Source of the DNA: JANOBD01 sp031411495
GTDB taxonomy: Bacteria > Planctomycetota > Phycisphaerae > Tepidisphaerales > Tepidisphaeraceae
Direction: 5' to 3'
DNA length: 64,000 bases
Assembly (NCBI GenBank): GCA_031411495.1
Contig: JANOBD010000019.1
Coordinates: forward strand, 1-64,000
Both the position numbers and the translations under genes were made by a program. Under the pieces are notes generated by a model, which had not been told where the DNA came from, searched no databases, and worked only from the letters and a program-made list of their open reading frames with translations. Shown here piece after piece: positions 16,097 to 23,517 of the stretch. The first letter of the stretch is position 1, and each line of letters opens with the position of its first letter.

Positions 16097-17956
16097 ATGC
16101 GACTCCTCACTGCGCTGCTGCTATTGCTCACATCGGTCTCCCCTGCGGGTCCGATCGTTCCGGTCGTGGGAATGACGATCGATCAATCCGTTACAGTCGC
16201 CGCGGGCGAGCATGTGCTCCGTGCGCCCGAGAGCAATCGCGCTGCAATCCTCGTCCGCGGCGACAACCTCATCGTCGATTTCAGCAACGCGACCTTGGTC
16301 GGCAGCGACGATCCGACCCGGCCGGACCTGTTCAGCGGCCGCGCGATCGACGTGAAGGGAAATCACGTCACGATCAAGGGCCTTGTCGCTCGCGGCTACA
16401 AGATCGCGTTGAACGCTGCGGATTGTCGCGACCTCCAGCTCATCGACTGCGACCTGAGCTACAACTACCGCCCGCGACTCAAGAGCACGCCGTGGAAGGA
16501 AGACCTCGACGACTGGATGAGCTTTCATCACAACGAGGCCGGCGAGTGGATCGACCACGGCGCGGCGGTCTGCCTGACGAGTTGCGATCGCTTCCTCATC
16601 CGCAACCTCACCGTCACCGGCGGCCAGAACGGCGTGCTGCTGACCGCCTGCAACAACGGCCTGATGCACTCCTGCAACATCAGCTTCAACAGCGGCGTCG
16701 GCGTGGGCCTCTACCGCAGCTCGGGGAACCGGTTCACGATGAACCGGCTCGACTACAACGTCCGCGGCCACAGCGAAGGCGTCTACAACCGCGGACAGGA
16801 CTCGGCCGCGTTCCTGGTTTACGAACAATCGAGCAACAACATCTTCGACCGCAACAGTGCCACGCACAGCGGCGACGGCTTCTTCCTCTGGGCCGGCCAA
16901 TCGACGATGGATACCGGCGCGGGCGGATGCAACGACAACCTCATCGCCGCGAACGACTTCTCCTACGCACCGACCAACGGCATCGAGGTCACCTTCAGCC
17001 GTAACCAGCTTCTCCACAACACGATTCACGGCTGCTGGCACGGCATCTGGGGCGGCTACAGCTACGATTCAGACTTTTCCGACAACGACTTCGCGAACAA
17101 CGTCGAAGCGATCAACATCGAACACGGCCAGAACAACCTGATCCGCCGCAATCAGTTCAACGGCGACGGCGTCGGCATCCACCTCTACGAACGCGGCACG
17201 CCAGACGACTGGGGCTACGGCAAGGCCCGCGACACGCACAGCCGCAACTATCACATCGACAAAAATCACTTCTCGCACATGCCCGTGGCACTGCGTGTGC
17301 GCGACACGAAGGACGTGTTCGCGGACCAGAACGTATTCGACGACGTCAACCAATCCATGGACGCTGGCGAATTTTCGATCGAACCCGATGCAGGCGCAAC
17401 GACTCGACCTGCCCCGCGATCCGTCCCCGAATCGCTGCCCGATGCGCTCTTGCCCGCCCCGCTGGTGGATCTGCCGCGTGAGCGAGGCACGATCCGCGTG
17501 ACCGAATGGGGCCCGCACGATTACCGCTGCCCGCTGGTCTGGCCGGATGTTCAGCACGATCCGAGCGGACGCACGTTGTTATTGTTCGCTCCCGCCGGGA
17601 ACAGGGGTGCATGGCGCATCAATACCCCCGCCCTTCGGGATCTGCCGATCGAACAGGCCGGCTTGGGAATGCAGCGGCTGATCCTTCCGTCGGAAGGGGG
17701 CAAATTGACTGACCTCCCCATCGAATTGCAGTGGAGCGGCGAGAAGCCATCTGTAGACGCATTCGGCCGGAATGTTCCGGTCGGGCAGGTCGTGGACTTG
17801 GCGTATCGCCACTTCAGCGCTTCGCTTAAGTGGGAAGTGCAGTTCTTTGGATGGGATGACGCCAGCGATCCCCGGCAGACCACCCGAGTGTTTGAAGGGC
17901 AGCCGATCGCGTCGACAAGTGTCGATCGCCTCAACTTCCGTAGCTCGGGCTCGTAG
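16097..17956 (+). CDS. Secreted right-handed beta-helix protein, interrupted by TAG before its PA14 domain
   Basis: Starting at the ATG at 16097 gives a signal peptide (MRLLTALLLLLTSVSPAG); the longer open frame is the shadow of the ACP gene. About 400 residues of parallel beta-helix follow, with Asn-rich turns (GNHVTIKGL, NNGLMHSCNISFNS, SNNIFDRNSATHSGDGFFLW, NNLIRRNQFNGDG), as in NosD-like and polysaccharide-active proteins. A ~190-residue linker domain follows. The frame stops at TAG (17954-17956) after FRSSGS, but the same frame continues with a PA14-like domain to 18223. One base change (TGG to TAG) would explain the split. Confidence 0.8.
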   Translation: MRLLTALLLLLTSVSPAGPIVPVVGMTIDQSVTVAAGEHVLRAPESNRAAILVRGDNLIVDFSNATLVGSDDPTRPDLFSGRAIDVKGNHVTIKGLVARGYKIALNAADCRDLQLIDCDLSYNYRPRLKSTPWKEDLDDWMSFHHNEAGEWIDHGAAVCLTSCDRFLIRNLTVTGGQNGVLLTACNNGLMHSCNISFNSGVGVGLYRSSGNRFTMNRLDYNVRGHSEGVYNRGQDSAAFLVYEQSSNNIFDRNSATHSGDGFFLWAGQSTMDTGAGGCNDNLIAANDFSYAPTNGIEVTFSRNQLLHNTIHGCWHGIWGGYSYDSDFSDNDFANNVEAINIEHGQNNLIRRNQFNGDGVGIHLYERGTPDDWGYGKARDTHSRNYHIDKNHFSHMPVALRVRDTKDVFADQNVFDDVNQSMDAGEFSIEPDAGATTRPAPRSVPESLPDALLPAPLVDLPRERGTIRVTEWGPHDYRCPLVWPDVQHDPSGRTLLLFAPAGNRGAWRINTPALRDLPIEQAGLGMQRLILPSEGGKLTDLPIELQWSGEKPSVDAFGRNVPVGQVVDLAYRHFSASLKWEVQFFGWDDASDPRQTTRVFEGQPIASTSVDRLNFRSSGS

Positions 17957-18223
17957 GCGGAAAATGTGCCGGCCGACCACTTCGCGACGCGCGCCGAGAC
18001 GACGCTCGACGCGCCCGCGGGCGACTACGTGCTTCATCTCACGAGCGACGATGGCGTGCGGGTCTTTCTCGACGGCAAGCAGGTCTTTTCCGATTGGACG
18101 TACCACCCGCCGAAGGTCGAAGCGGTTCCACTCCAACTGAGCGGCAAACACACGCTGCGCATCGAGCACTTCGAGATCGATGGTTACGCCCAACTGACGG
18201 CCGAAATCGATCGAAAGCCGTGA
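17957..18223 (+). pseudogene. PA14-like domain separated from the beta-helix protein by an in-frame TAG
   Basis: In the same frame as the preceding gene (the codon after the TAG is GCG at 17957), 88 codons encode AENVPADHFATRAETTLDAP, then GDYVLHLTSDDGVRVFLDGK and HTLRIEHFE. This is the core of a PA14 carbohydrate- or surface-binding domain (DDGVRVFLDGK is its hallmark). A GTG at 17966 could start it, but there is no SD and no signal peptide. It is best read as the C-terminal domain of the upstream protein. Confidence 0.75.
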
Positions 18224-18226
18224 TGC

Positions 18227-19174
18227 TCAGGCAAGGTCGGCGACGAGTTGCTCGACGACGGGAGCGTCCAAGGCTGCGCCGTCAAGCCATCGCACCACCG
18301 GGAAGCGTCTGAACCACTTGTTCTGCCGGCGCGCGAGTTGGCGGGTGTGGATCTTGATCTGCTCGCAGGCATCGTCGAGCGTCGCTCGTCCTTGCAGATG
18401 GTCGATCAGTTCCGCATAGCCCGTCGCCTCGCTGGCGGTCTTGGAAAGCGATCCGTAGCGGTCGAGCAGATTTCGAACTTCTTCGAGCCAGCCGGCGTGA
18501 ATCATCTGCTTCACGCGTGCGTTGATCCGTCGATTGATAGCTTCGGTTTCCCAACGAAGACCCAGCCACGTGGCCGGATGGCGGACCTGCGCGCCCCACT
18601 CGCGCTGATGATCGGAGATCGCCTTGCCGGTGAGTTCGTAGACCTCGAGCGCGCGGACAATTCGCCGCTGGTCGTTTGCATGGATTCGGGTGACGGCCGC
18701 CGGATCGACCGTGCGGAGTCGCTCGTAGAGCGCGTCCATCGGCTGGTTCATCAATCGAGACCGCAGCTCGACATCGGCGCTGGGCCCTTCGAAGAGTCCC
18801 TCGAAGAGCGTCTTGAAATACATTGGCGTGCCGCCAACGGCGACGAGCGTAACGCCGCGCCCTGCCGCATCGGCGATCACCCGATCGGCCTGCTCCACGA
18901 ACATGGCTGCGGTGAACGACTGCGTCGGCTCGACGATGTCGATGAGGTGGTGCGGCACCTCCGCGCGTTCGGCGGCGGTCGGCTTGGCGGTGCCGATGTC
19001 CATGCCACGGTAGACGGTCATCGAATCGACGCAGAGGATTTCGGCACCGATCCGGCGCGCGATCTCCAGCGCGAGGCCGCTCTTGCCGGAGGCGGTGGGA
19101 CCGATGATTGCGATAATAGATGGTGCTGCTGCCAAGGTGACACCCGTTGTGAAGGGTTGCCCTTCACCAGTCAA
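18227..19174 (-). CDS. miaA: tRNA dimethylallyltransferase
   Basis: 315 residues. The P-loop IIGPTASGKSGLALEIAR, the DSMTVYRGMDIGTAKP motif, HHLIDIVEP, VAVGGTPMYFKTLFEG and NDQRRIVRALEVYELTGKAIS define MiaA. It prenylates A37 in tRNAs reading UNN codons. The assigned first codon is TTG at 19174; a later TTG at 19135 is possible, and no ATG is available before the P-loop. A perfect 8-bp inverted repeat with a 3-base loop (19149-19167) lies just inside the start and could affect initiation. The gene diverges from hsp20. Confidence 0.94.
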   Translation of the reverse strand: MTGEGQPFTTGVTLAAAPSIIAIIGPTASGKSGLALEIARRIGAEILCVDSMTVYRGMDIGTAKPTAAERAEVPHHLIDIVEPTQSFTAAMFVEQADRVIADAAGRGVTLVAVGGTPMYFKTLFEGLFEGPSADVELRSRLMNQPMDALYERLRTVDPAAVTRIHANDQRRIVRALEVYELTGKAISDHQREWGAQVRHPATWLGLRWETEAINRRINARVKQMIHAGWLEEVRNLLDRYGSLSKTASEATGYAELIDHLQGRATLDDACEQIKIHTRQLARRQNKWFRRFPVVRWLDGAALDAPVVEQLVADLA

Positions 19175-19213
19175 AGTTGCAGCCAGTTATAAAGCGAATC
19201 GCCCCGTGGAAAT

Positions 19214-19236
19214 GCGATTTTTCGTGCGAAAATCGC
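19214..19236. promoter_or_regulatory. Inverted repeat in the miaA/hsp20 divergent region
   Basis: GCGATTTTTCG at 19214-19224 pairs with CGAAAATCGC at 19227-19236 across a 2-base centre, with one bulged T. It stands about 110 bases before the hsp20 start and about 40 bases upstream of miaA. It could be an operator, but it does not match the CIRCE element of HrcA. Confidence 0.4.
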
Positions 19237-19267
19237 GATTTTCTCGCATCCGAAACACCCAGGCGTC

Positions 19268-19283
19268 TGGCACGGAGTTTGAA
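19268..19283 (+). promoter_or_regulatory. Possible sigma-54-type promoter for hsp20
   Basis: TGGCAC-N5-TTGAA with standard -24/-12 spacing. The -24 element is perfect; the -12 element has GA where the consensus has GC, which is a serious mismatch. It lies 61 bases before the hsp20 ATG. No sigma-54 activator site was identified. Confidence 0.3.
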
Positions 19284-19344
19284 ATACCTCCCGCGTCGGC
19301 TGCACGTGCGGCCCATCGATCGCAGATTTCAATCGGAGGTTTTT

Positions 19345-19779
19345 ATGACGCTTGCTACTCGCAACAATCGTGGCCTGGTTGATCCGTTCGACACCGCTAC
19401 CCGCGACCTGGACACATTTGTCCAACGCGTTTTCGGACGCGACGCGAACTTTACGCCCTACGGCGTCGACATCTACGAAGATGCCGACCATCTGCATGTC
19501 GATGCGGAGTTGCCGGGCTTCACCAAGGATCAGATCGACGTGACGATCGACAACAATGTCCTCACCATCACGGCCGATCGTAGCCAGGAAAAAGAGGATG
19601 AGAAGACCAACGGCGGCTGGCTGCTCAAGGAACGCCGACACACGCGGTTCCAGCGCAGCTTCTCGCTGCCCAACACGATCGACGGCAGTAGCGTCGACGC
19701 GAAGCTGCTCGATGGCTTGCTGCAACTGACGCTCAACAAGCGTCAGGAAGCCAAGCCACGAAAGATTTCGATCGCGTGA
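19345..19779 (+). CDS. Small heat shock protein, Hsp20/alpha-crystallin family
   Basis: 144 residues from the ATG at 19345, which has GGAGG 5 bases upstream. The N-terminal arm (DPFDTATRDLDTFVQRVFG) is followed by the alpha-crystallin domain from about residue 38: VDIYEDADHLHVDAELPGFTKDQIDVTI, NVLTITADRS, then RRHTRFQRSFSLPNTID and LLDGLLQLTLNK. The A-x-x-x-n-G-v-L motif appears as AKLLDGLLQL. The C-terminal PRKISIA carries an I-x-I anchor. It is an ATP-independent holdase that binds unfolding proteins. A strong hairpin follows. Confidence 0.93.
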   Translation: MTLATRNNRGLVDPFDTATRDLDTFVQRVFGRDANFTPYGVDIYEDADHLHVDAELPGFTKDQIDVTIDNNVLTITADRSQEKEDEKTNGGWLLKERRHTRFQRSFSLPNTIDGSSVDAKLLDGLLQLTLNKRQEAKPRKISIA

Positions 19780-19834
19780 TCGAGATGACAAGTGCAAAGG
19801 TGCGTGATGTGAGACGCCTCGCATCACGCGAGAG

Positions 19835-19864
19835 CGCGACGCGCGGCCCATGCCGCGCGTCGCG
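19835..19864 (+). terminator. GC-rich hairpin downstream of hsp20
   Basis: A perfect 13-bp stem (19835-19847 with 19852-19864) closed by a CCAT loop, preceded by a weaker hairpin at 19802-19829 (GCGTGATG against CATCACGC). There is no long U-tract, so termination efficiency is uncertain. Confidence 0.55.
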
Positions 19865-19918
19865 TCTGCTAACGGCACCGCAGAGATGCGGACGGCCTAG
19901 GCGTTCGAATTGAGGGTC

Positions 19919-20060
19919 GGCGTAAAATATCAATATTTTGCCAAACCATCGTCGCAGTTGTTGTGAACTTGCCCCGTTTTCTGCTTCGGAAGGACGCGGC
20001 GCTGAAAAATCTTTGCACCTTGACTCTTCGTAAATACATTTCCAAAAATACTTTACGAAG
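19919..20060. repeat. AT-rich stretch with two inverted repeats
   Basis: Within the gene-free interval 19780-20306, this stretch is much more AT-rich than its surroundings. It holds AAAATAT-CA-ATATTTT at 19924-19939 and a 9-bp inverted repeat CTTCGTAAA / TTTACGAAG at 20026-20034 and 20052-20060. They could be protein-binding sites or a weak terminator upstream of the pyrK promoter. No coding frame here looks real. Confidence 0.5.
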
Positions 20061-20094
20061 AATTGGTGATCGCAGGAACATCGGACGTCTTTCG

Positions 20095-20124
20095 TTGACA
20101 CCTCTTTTTGAAGAGGGGTATAGT
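20095..20124 (+). promoter_or_regulatory. Strong sigma-70 type promoter with an inverted repeat in its spacer
   Basis: Consensus TTGACA at 20095-20100 and TATAGT at 20119-20124, separated by 18 bases. The spacer contains CCTCTTTTTGAAGAGG, a 6-bp inverted repeat that could be an operator. It is the best promoter match I found in the window. Transcription would start near 20131 and run into the terminator at 20191-20237. Confidence 0.75.
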
Positions 20125-20130
20125 GCCGGC

Positions 20131-20237
20131 AGTCGCCGATCGCTTTCGAGCAGGCGGCCACACGAACTACGCGGCTTTATGCCGTGGCGCAACGTCCAGA
20201 GGCGGAATCGGAGCCACCCCTCTGGACGTTCTTTTTT
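20131..20237 (+). ncRNA. Predicted ~107-nt RNA: small RNA or attenuated leader of pyrK
   Basis: Bounded by a near-consensus promoter and a textbook intrinsic terminator, this segment contains no SD-led ORF. It can form additional stems (CGCC...GGCG around 20134-20156 and CGGC-TTTAT-GCCG at 20172-20184). It lacks the conserved core of SRP RNA. Because the pyrK-like gene starts 69 bases after the terminator, it could be an attenuator leader. A stand-alone small RNA fits equally well. Confidence 0.55.
20191..20237 (+). terminator. Intrinsic terminator upstream of pyrK
   Basis: A perfect 12-bp stem, AACGTCCAGAGG at 20191-20202 and CCTCTGGACGTT at 20219-20230, with a 16-base loop, then C and six T residues. 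This is a strong Rho-independent terminator placed between a promoter and the pyrK-like gene. Confidence 0.88.
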
Positions 20238-20306
20238 GTCGTCAGACCGACCCTTCTCGCTGACCTTCGTCGTTGATCTTTTTCTCGCTCTGGCGAGACT
20301 GCGCGC

Positions 20307-21290
20307 ATGACGCTCGCTTCCGCATCGTTCGAACGCTCCCGCGGCCAGTACGCGGCGAGCGTCGTCGCAAACTACACGCTCTGTCGGGAGCACTATCGGC
20401 TCACACTCGCCGTCCCCGGCCTGCCGAGGTCTCAGCCAGGACAATTCGTTCAGCTTGCCTGTCGGTTTGACTCCATGTCACAGGTCGAGCACGAAGTCGA
20501 CTGGTCTCCGGGCCAGCGATTCGAGATCAAAGGCGACGAGTTTCGCGGCATCGATGCCTTCCTCCGCCGCCCGTTCTCGATCGCAGGCCGTCGCGACGTC
20601 GATGGCGTCCCGCACATTGACATCATCGGCCGAGAGGTCGGACCGGGCACGCGCTTCCTGGCGCGCCTTCAGGCCGGTGACACCGTCACCCTGCTCGGTC
20701 CCCTTGGCAACACCTTCGCGTTGCCGGAACCCGGAGGGACTGCGCTCCTGGTTGGCGGCGGCGTCGGGATTCCCCCGATGATTTATCTCGCACAAGCCAT
20801 CGCCGAGGCGTTTGAGCGCGACCCGGCCCAACATCGGCATGCCACCGCGTTCTGCGGGGCATTGACCCGCGACCTGCTGGCCCTCACCATCGAATCCGAC
20901 GTCTCCATCCGCGAGTTCAACCGGTTCGGCGCGCGGGCAGTCATCACAACCGATGACGGCACCTTCGGCACCAGGGGGCTCGTCACGCACGCCCTCGAAC
21001 ACCACCTCGACAACGAGATGAGTTCTGTTGAACTGGCCAAGTCGGTCGTCTACACCTGCGGGCCGGAGCCGATGATGAAAGCCGTTCAGTCGATCGCCCT
21101 GCAGCGCGGGATCCGTTGCCAGATCGCCGTCGAGCGCGCCATGGCATGCGGCATGGGCACGTGCCAGTCCTGCTGCATCCGCGTGAAGAAGGACGATCCC
21201 TGCAAGCCGCCGCTGGAAGGCAAAGACTGGTGCTACCGCCTCGCGTGTACAGACGGACCGGTGTTCGATGCCACGAAGCTGCTCTGGTGA
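20307..21290 (+). CDS. pyrK: Dihydroorotate dehydrogenase electron transfer subunit-like protein
   Basis: 327 residues of the ferredoxin-reductase superfamily. Order: FAD-binding beta-barrel with RRPFSIAG (about residue 90), phosphate/NAD-binding LVGGGVGIPPMIYLAQAI, VYTCGPEPMMKAV, and a C-terminal [2Fe-2S] cluster motif ACGMGTCQSCCIRV followed by the Cys of YRLACTDGPVF. This matches PyrK, which passes electrons from PyrD to NAD+ in pyrimidine synthesis. The protein is longer than the usual ~260 residues, with an insert near residues 55-80. No pyrD is adjacent. The leader upstream ends in a terminator, hinting at attenuation control. Confidence 0.88.
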   Translation: MTLASASFERSRGQYAASVVANYTLCREHYRLTLAVPGLPRSQPGQFVQLACRFDSMSQVEHEVDWSPGQRFEIKGDEFRGIDAFLRRPFSIAGRRDVDGVPHIDIIGREVGPGTRFLARLQAGDTVTLLGPLGNTFALPEPGGTALLVGGGVGIPPMIYLAQAIAEAFERDPAQHRHATAFCGALTRDLLALTIESDVSIREFNRFGARAVITTDDGTFGTRGLVTHALEHHLDNEMSSVELAKSVVYTCGPEPMMKAVQSIALQRGIRCQIAVERAMACGMGTCQSCCIRVKKDDPCKPPLEGKDWCYRLACTDGPVFDATKLLW

Positions 21291-21308
21291 ACATTCGCTC
21301 TCCGCGAC

Positions 21309-21881
21309 TCACCAATCCCGTTTCCTGTAATCCTTCTCATCGTACTTGCCGTCACCGTTTAAGTCGGCAAACGTGCCGTCGAGCGATTTTGCGTAGGTGA
21401 TTTCCTTTTCGGGCGCGTGCATGCGCTGTAGCGCATCGATCTGTGCGCGCATGCACCCAAGTTCGGCATCGGTACCGGAATAAATGTCGGCAGGAACGGT
21501 CCTGCCCGGATACGCGGCAAGGTAATCGTTGTACTGCGAGATGTGCCGACACTCGTGCACGAGCGTCGACGCGTACCACGTGAGCGAATAGCTGCTGGTC
21601 TTTTGCGCGACTTGGATCCGCCGGCTCCAGACGTCCGCACCGGACTTCTCGAACTCTTGGATCGTCAGCACCTCACGGGTCAGCTGCGAGTAGGCATCTG
21701 CGCTGTTGTCGGCGAGCAGCCGAAGCGCATCTTTCGTTCGCGTGATGAACTCAAGGCTCCCTTCGACTGCGATGCCGTCCACCAACTCGCGGCGTGGCTG
21801 CCCGAACGTGCGGACCATGAATGTCGCCGCGAGCAGCACCAATACGATCCCGATGGCAAGCACCTTCCGCTGATGCGGCAT
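21309..21881 (-). CDS. Membrane-anchored or exported HExxH protein with EF-hand-like C-terminus
   Basis: 190 residues. A hydrophobic N-terminal helix (VLAIGIVLVLLAATFMV) is a signal anchor. Residues 109-113 read HECRH, an HExxH zinc-protease signature inside a predicted helix (YASTLVHECRHISQYNDYLA); Glu140 in DAELGCMRAQIDAL could be the third ligand. The C-terminus has DLNGDGKYDEKDY (173-185), a Ca2+-binding EF-hand/dockerin-like loop. I do not know the family. It is plausibly a cell-surface metallopeptidase. It converges on pyrK with an 18-base gap. Confidence 0.75.
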   Translation of the reverse strand: MPHQRKVLAIGIVLVLLAATFMVRTFGQPRRELVDGIAVEGSLEFITRTKDALRLLADNSADAYSQLTREVLTIQEFEKSGADVWSRRIQVAQKTSSYSLTWYASTLVHECRHISQYNDYLAAYPGRTVPADIYSGTDAELGCMRAQIDALQRMHAPEKEITYAKSLDGTFADLNGDGKYDEKDYRKRDW

Positions 21882-22040
21882 TTGGGAAGCTTACCAACCG
21901 CGTTATGGGTTGCCTATCGAATTGCGTCCAACGGTGCGCAGATCGAAATCCCGGACTTTCGAAGCGGAAGTGCGTAAAATCCTCTCGGAGCAACGCGAAT
22001 TACTCCCTCGCGTGAGGAGTGCGAGATTGAAAGGCACAAC

Positions 22041-22556
22041 GTGGTCCAGCTGTCGATAAGAGCCCAGCGCGAACTGGAGATCATGAACGCGGCCGATGCG
22101 ATGCGGCTGCTCGCGGCCGCCGCGATCCCCCTGCATGTGCTTCCGTTCGGTGGCGTCCTCTTTTCGATTCTCGGCGTGAAGCTGGCCTGCCTGGGGTTGT
22201 TCCTGATTTGGGCGCTTGGCCAGGTCGTGCTGCACCTGGCGCTGATTCGCGCAGCGGACGAACTTCTCGAAAAGACGCGTCGCAACCTCATCATCGCCCT
22301 TTGCGCCGGGACGCTCCTGGCACTTCTCGCGATCGGCGGACAGGCGCTGGTCGCTGGAATGATCGGCAGCGGCATTGTGGTTATTCTCGTCATCGGCTGC
22401 GGCATGTTCGACCTCCTCACAGCCGCCTCGCTGTTGTATGTGTACATGGCCTGCTTTCGTCTCATCGGCTCATTTCCGTACCAAGCGAATGACCGCCATG
22501 CCGGGTTTGAGGTCGTCGTACCAGAGGCTCGAACGCTGGACGAACGGGCCGCGTGA
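22041..22556 (+). CDS. Hypothetical multi-pass membrane protein
   Basis: 171 residues with about four hydrophobic helices (LLAAAAIPLHVLPFGGVLF, LACLGLFLIWALGQVVLHL, IIALCAGTLLALLAIGG, IGSGIVVILVIGCGMFDLLTAAS). Both ends look cytoplasmic and polar. The assigned start is GTG at 22041; ATG at 22083 is an alternative with the same topology. No known motif is recognised. The next gene, a pseudopilin, follows closely on the same strand but may be independent. Confidence 0.6.
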   Translation: MVQLSIRAQRELEIMNAADAMRLLAAAAIPLHVLPFGGVLFSILGVKLACLGLFLIWALGQVVLHLALIRAADELLEKTRRNLIIALCAGTLLALLAIGGQALVAGMIGSGIVVILVIGCGMFDLLTAASLLYVYMACFRLIGSFPYQANDRHAGFEVVVPEARTLDERAA

Positions 22557-22598
22557 ATAGGGATGGTCGCCGCGGCCGATGTGATGTATCGTTGGGCG

Positions 22599-23333
22599 AT
22601 GCGAGCTTTTCGAGGCTTCACCCTGATCGAGATTCTGGTGGTCATCGCGATCATTGGCGTGCTTCTGGCACTGCTACTACCGGAACTGGAAAAGGCTCGT
22701 GAACAGGCCAACACAGTCCGCTGCGCCGCCAACCTCTCGCAGATCGGCGTGGCGATGACCCTTTATGAAAATGATAACCACGGCGCTTGGCCGCGAACGA
22801 GTTACGTCGCGGGCGCGCCACTTTCGTTTGGAACGCGAGCAGACGCGGAGGACCCGTTCCAGCCCGGCGGACCCGCCGCGAACGACGTGACGGCGGCAAT
22901 GTTCCTCCTCATTCGCACCAAGCGCGCATTGCCACAAACCTTTGCCGATCCTTATACCGACGAGTTCACGTCCGTGCCCGACGAGGCCTTGAATCTCCAG
23001 GCCCGCTCCAATTTCACCGACTACCGCAAGAACCTCGCCTACAGCTACGCGAACCCGTATCCGAGCGACGAAGCGCAGCGCGCCGGATACCGCGCAGGCG
23101 GCAGGATCGATCCTGCGTTCGTCCTCGCCGCCGACCTCAATCCTGGAAAGCCGGGCAATAGTCGAAACCACGAGGGCCGCGGCCAGAACGTCCTCTTCGG
23201 CGACACGCACGTCGAATGGTGCAAGAGCAACCTCTGCGGCATCGGCCACGATGACATCTACACCAATCGCAACGGCATCATCGTGGGCTCGCCGGTGGAT
23301 CGAACGGATTCGGTGCTCCTGCCGACGCGCTGA
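22599..23333 (+). CDS. Type II secretion-like pseudopilin (prepilin N-terminal cleavage protein)
   Basis: 244 residues from the ATG at 22599. The N-terminus MRAFRG|FTLIEILVVIAIIGVLLALLLPELEKAREQA is a class III signal with Gly before the Phe and Glu5 after cleavage, processed by PilD-type peptidase. The C-terminal region ends in NHEGRGQNVLFGDTHVEWCKS, the H-x-G-x-G-xN-V-x-F-x-D-x-HV motif common in planctomycetal DUF1559-type pseudopilins. Such proteins form short periplasmic pseudopilus fibres or surface complexes. Planctomycetes carry many copies. It appears to stand alone. Confidence 0.9.
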   Translation: MRAFRGFTLIEILVVIAIIGVLLALLLPELEKAREQANTVRCAANLSQIGVAMTLYENDNHGAWPRTSYVAGAPLSFGTRADAEDPFQPGGPAANDVTAAMFLLIRTKRALPQTFADPYTDEFTSVPDEALNLQARSNFTDYRKNLAYSYANPYPSDEAQRAGYRAGGRIDPAFVLAADLNPGKPGNSRNHEGRGQNVLFGDTHVEWCKSNLCGIGHDDIYTNRNGIIVGSPVDRTDSVLLPTR

Positions 23334-23517
23334 ATCAATGTTGATTCGCCTGCCGTCAAAACGCGAAGCCACTTGACGCCACAATCAGACCGCCGCAATC
23401 CGGTCGCAGGACGTCCCCGCACGCCGGATCGCGACGAGCGTGTGCGGCGCCGAACCGCCATGGCCCGCGTCGCGTGATACTCCGACAGGTGATCAACCCG
23501 GACGCCGTATCAAGAAC

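Noticed and set aside
20131..20237. SRP RNA or PyrR-binding attenuator
   Set aside because: The conserved SRP loop core is missing. The TCCAGAGG segment vaguely recalls the PyrR-site pattern but lacks a base and is fully explained by the terminator stem.
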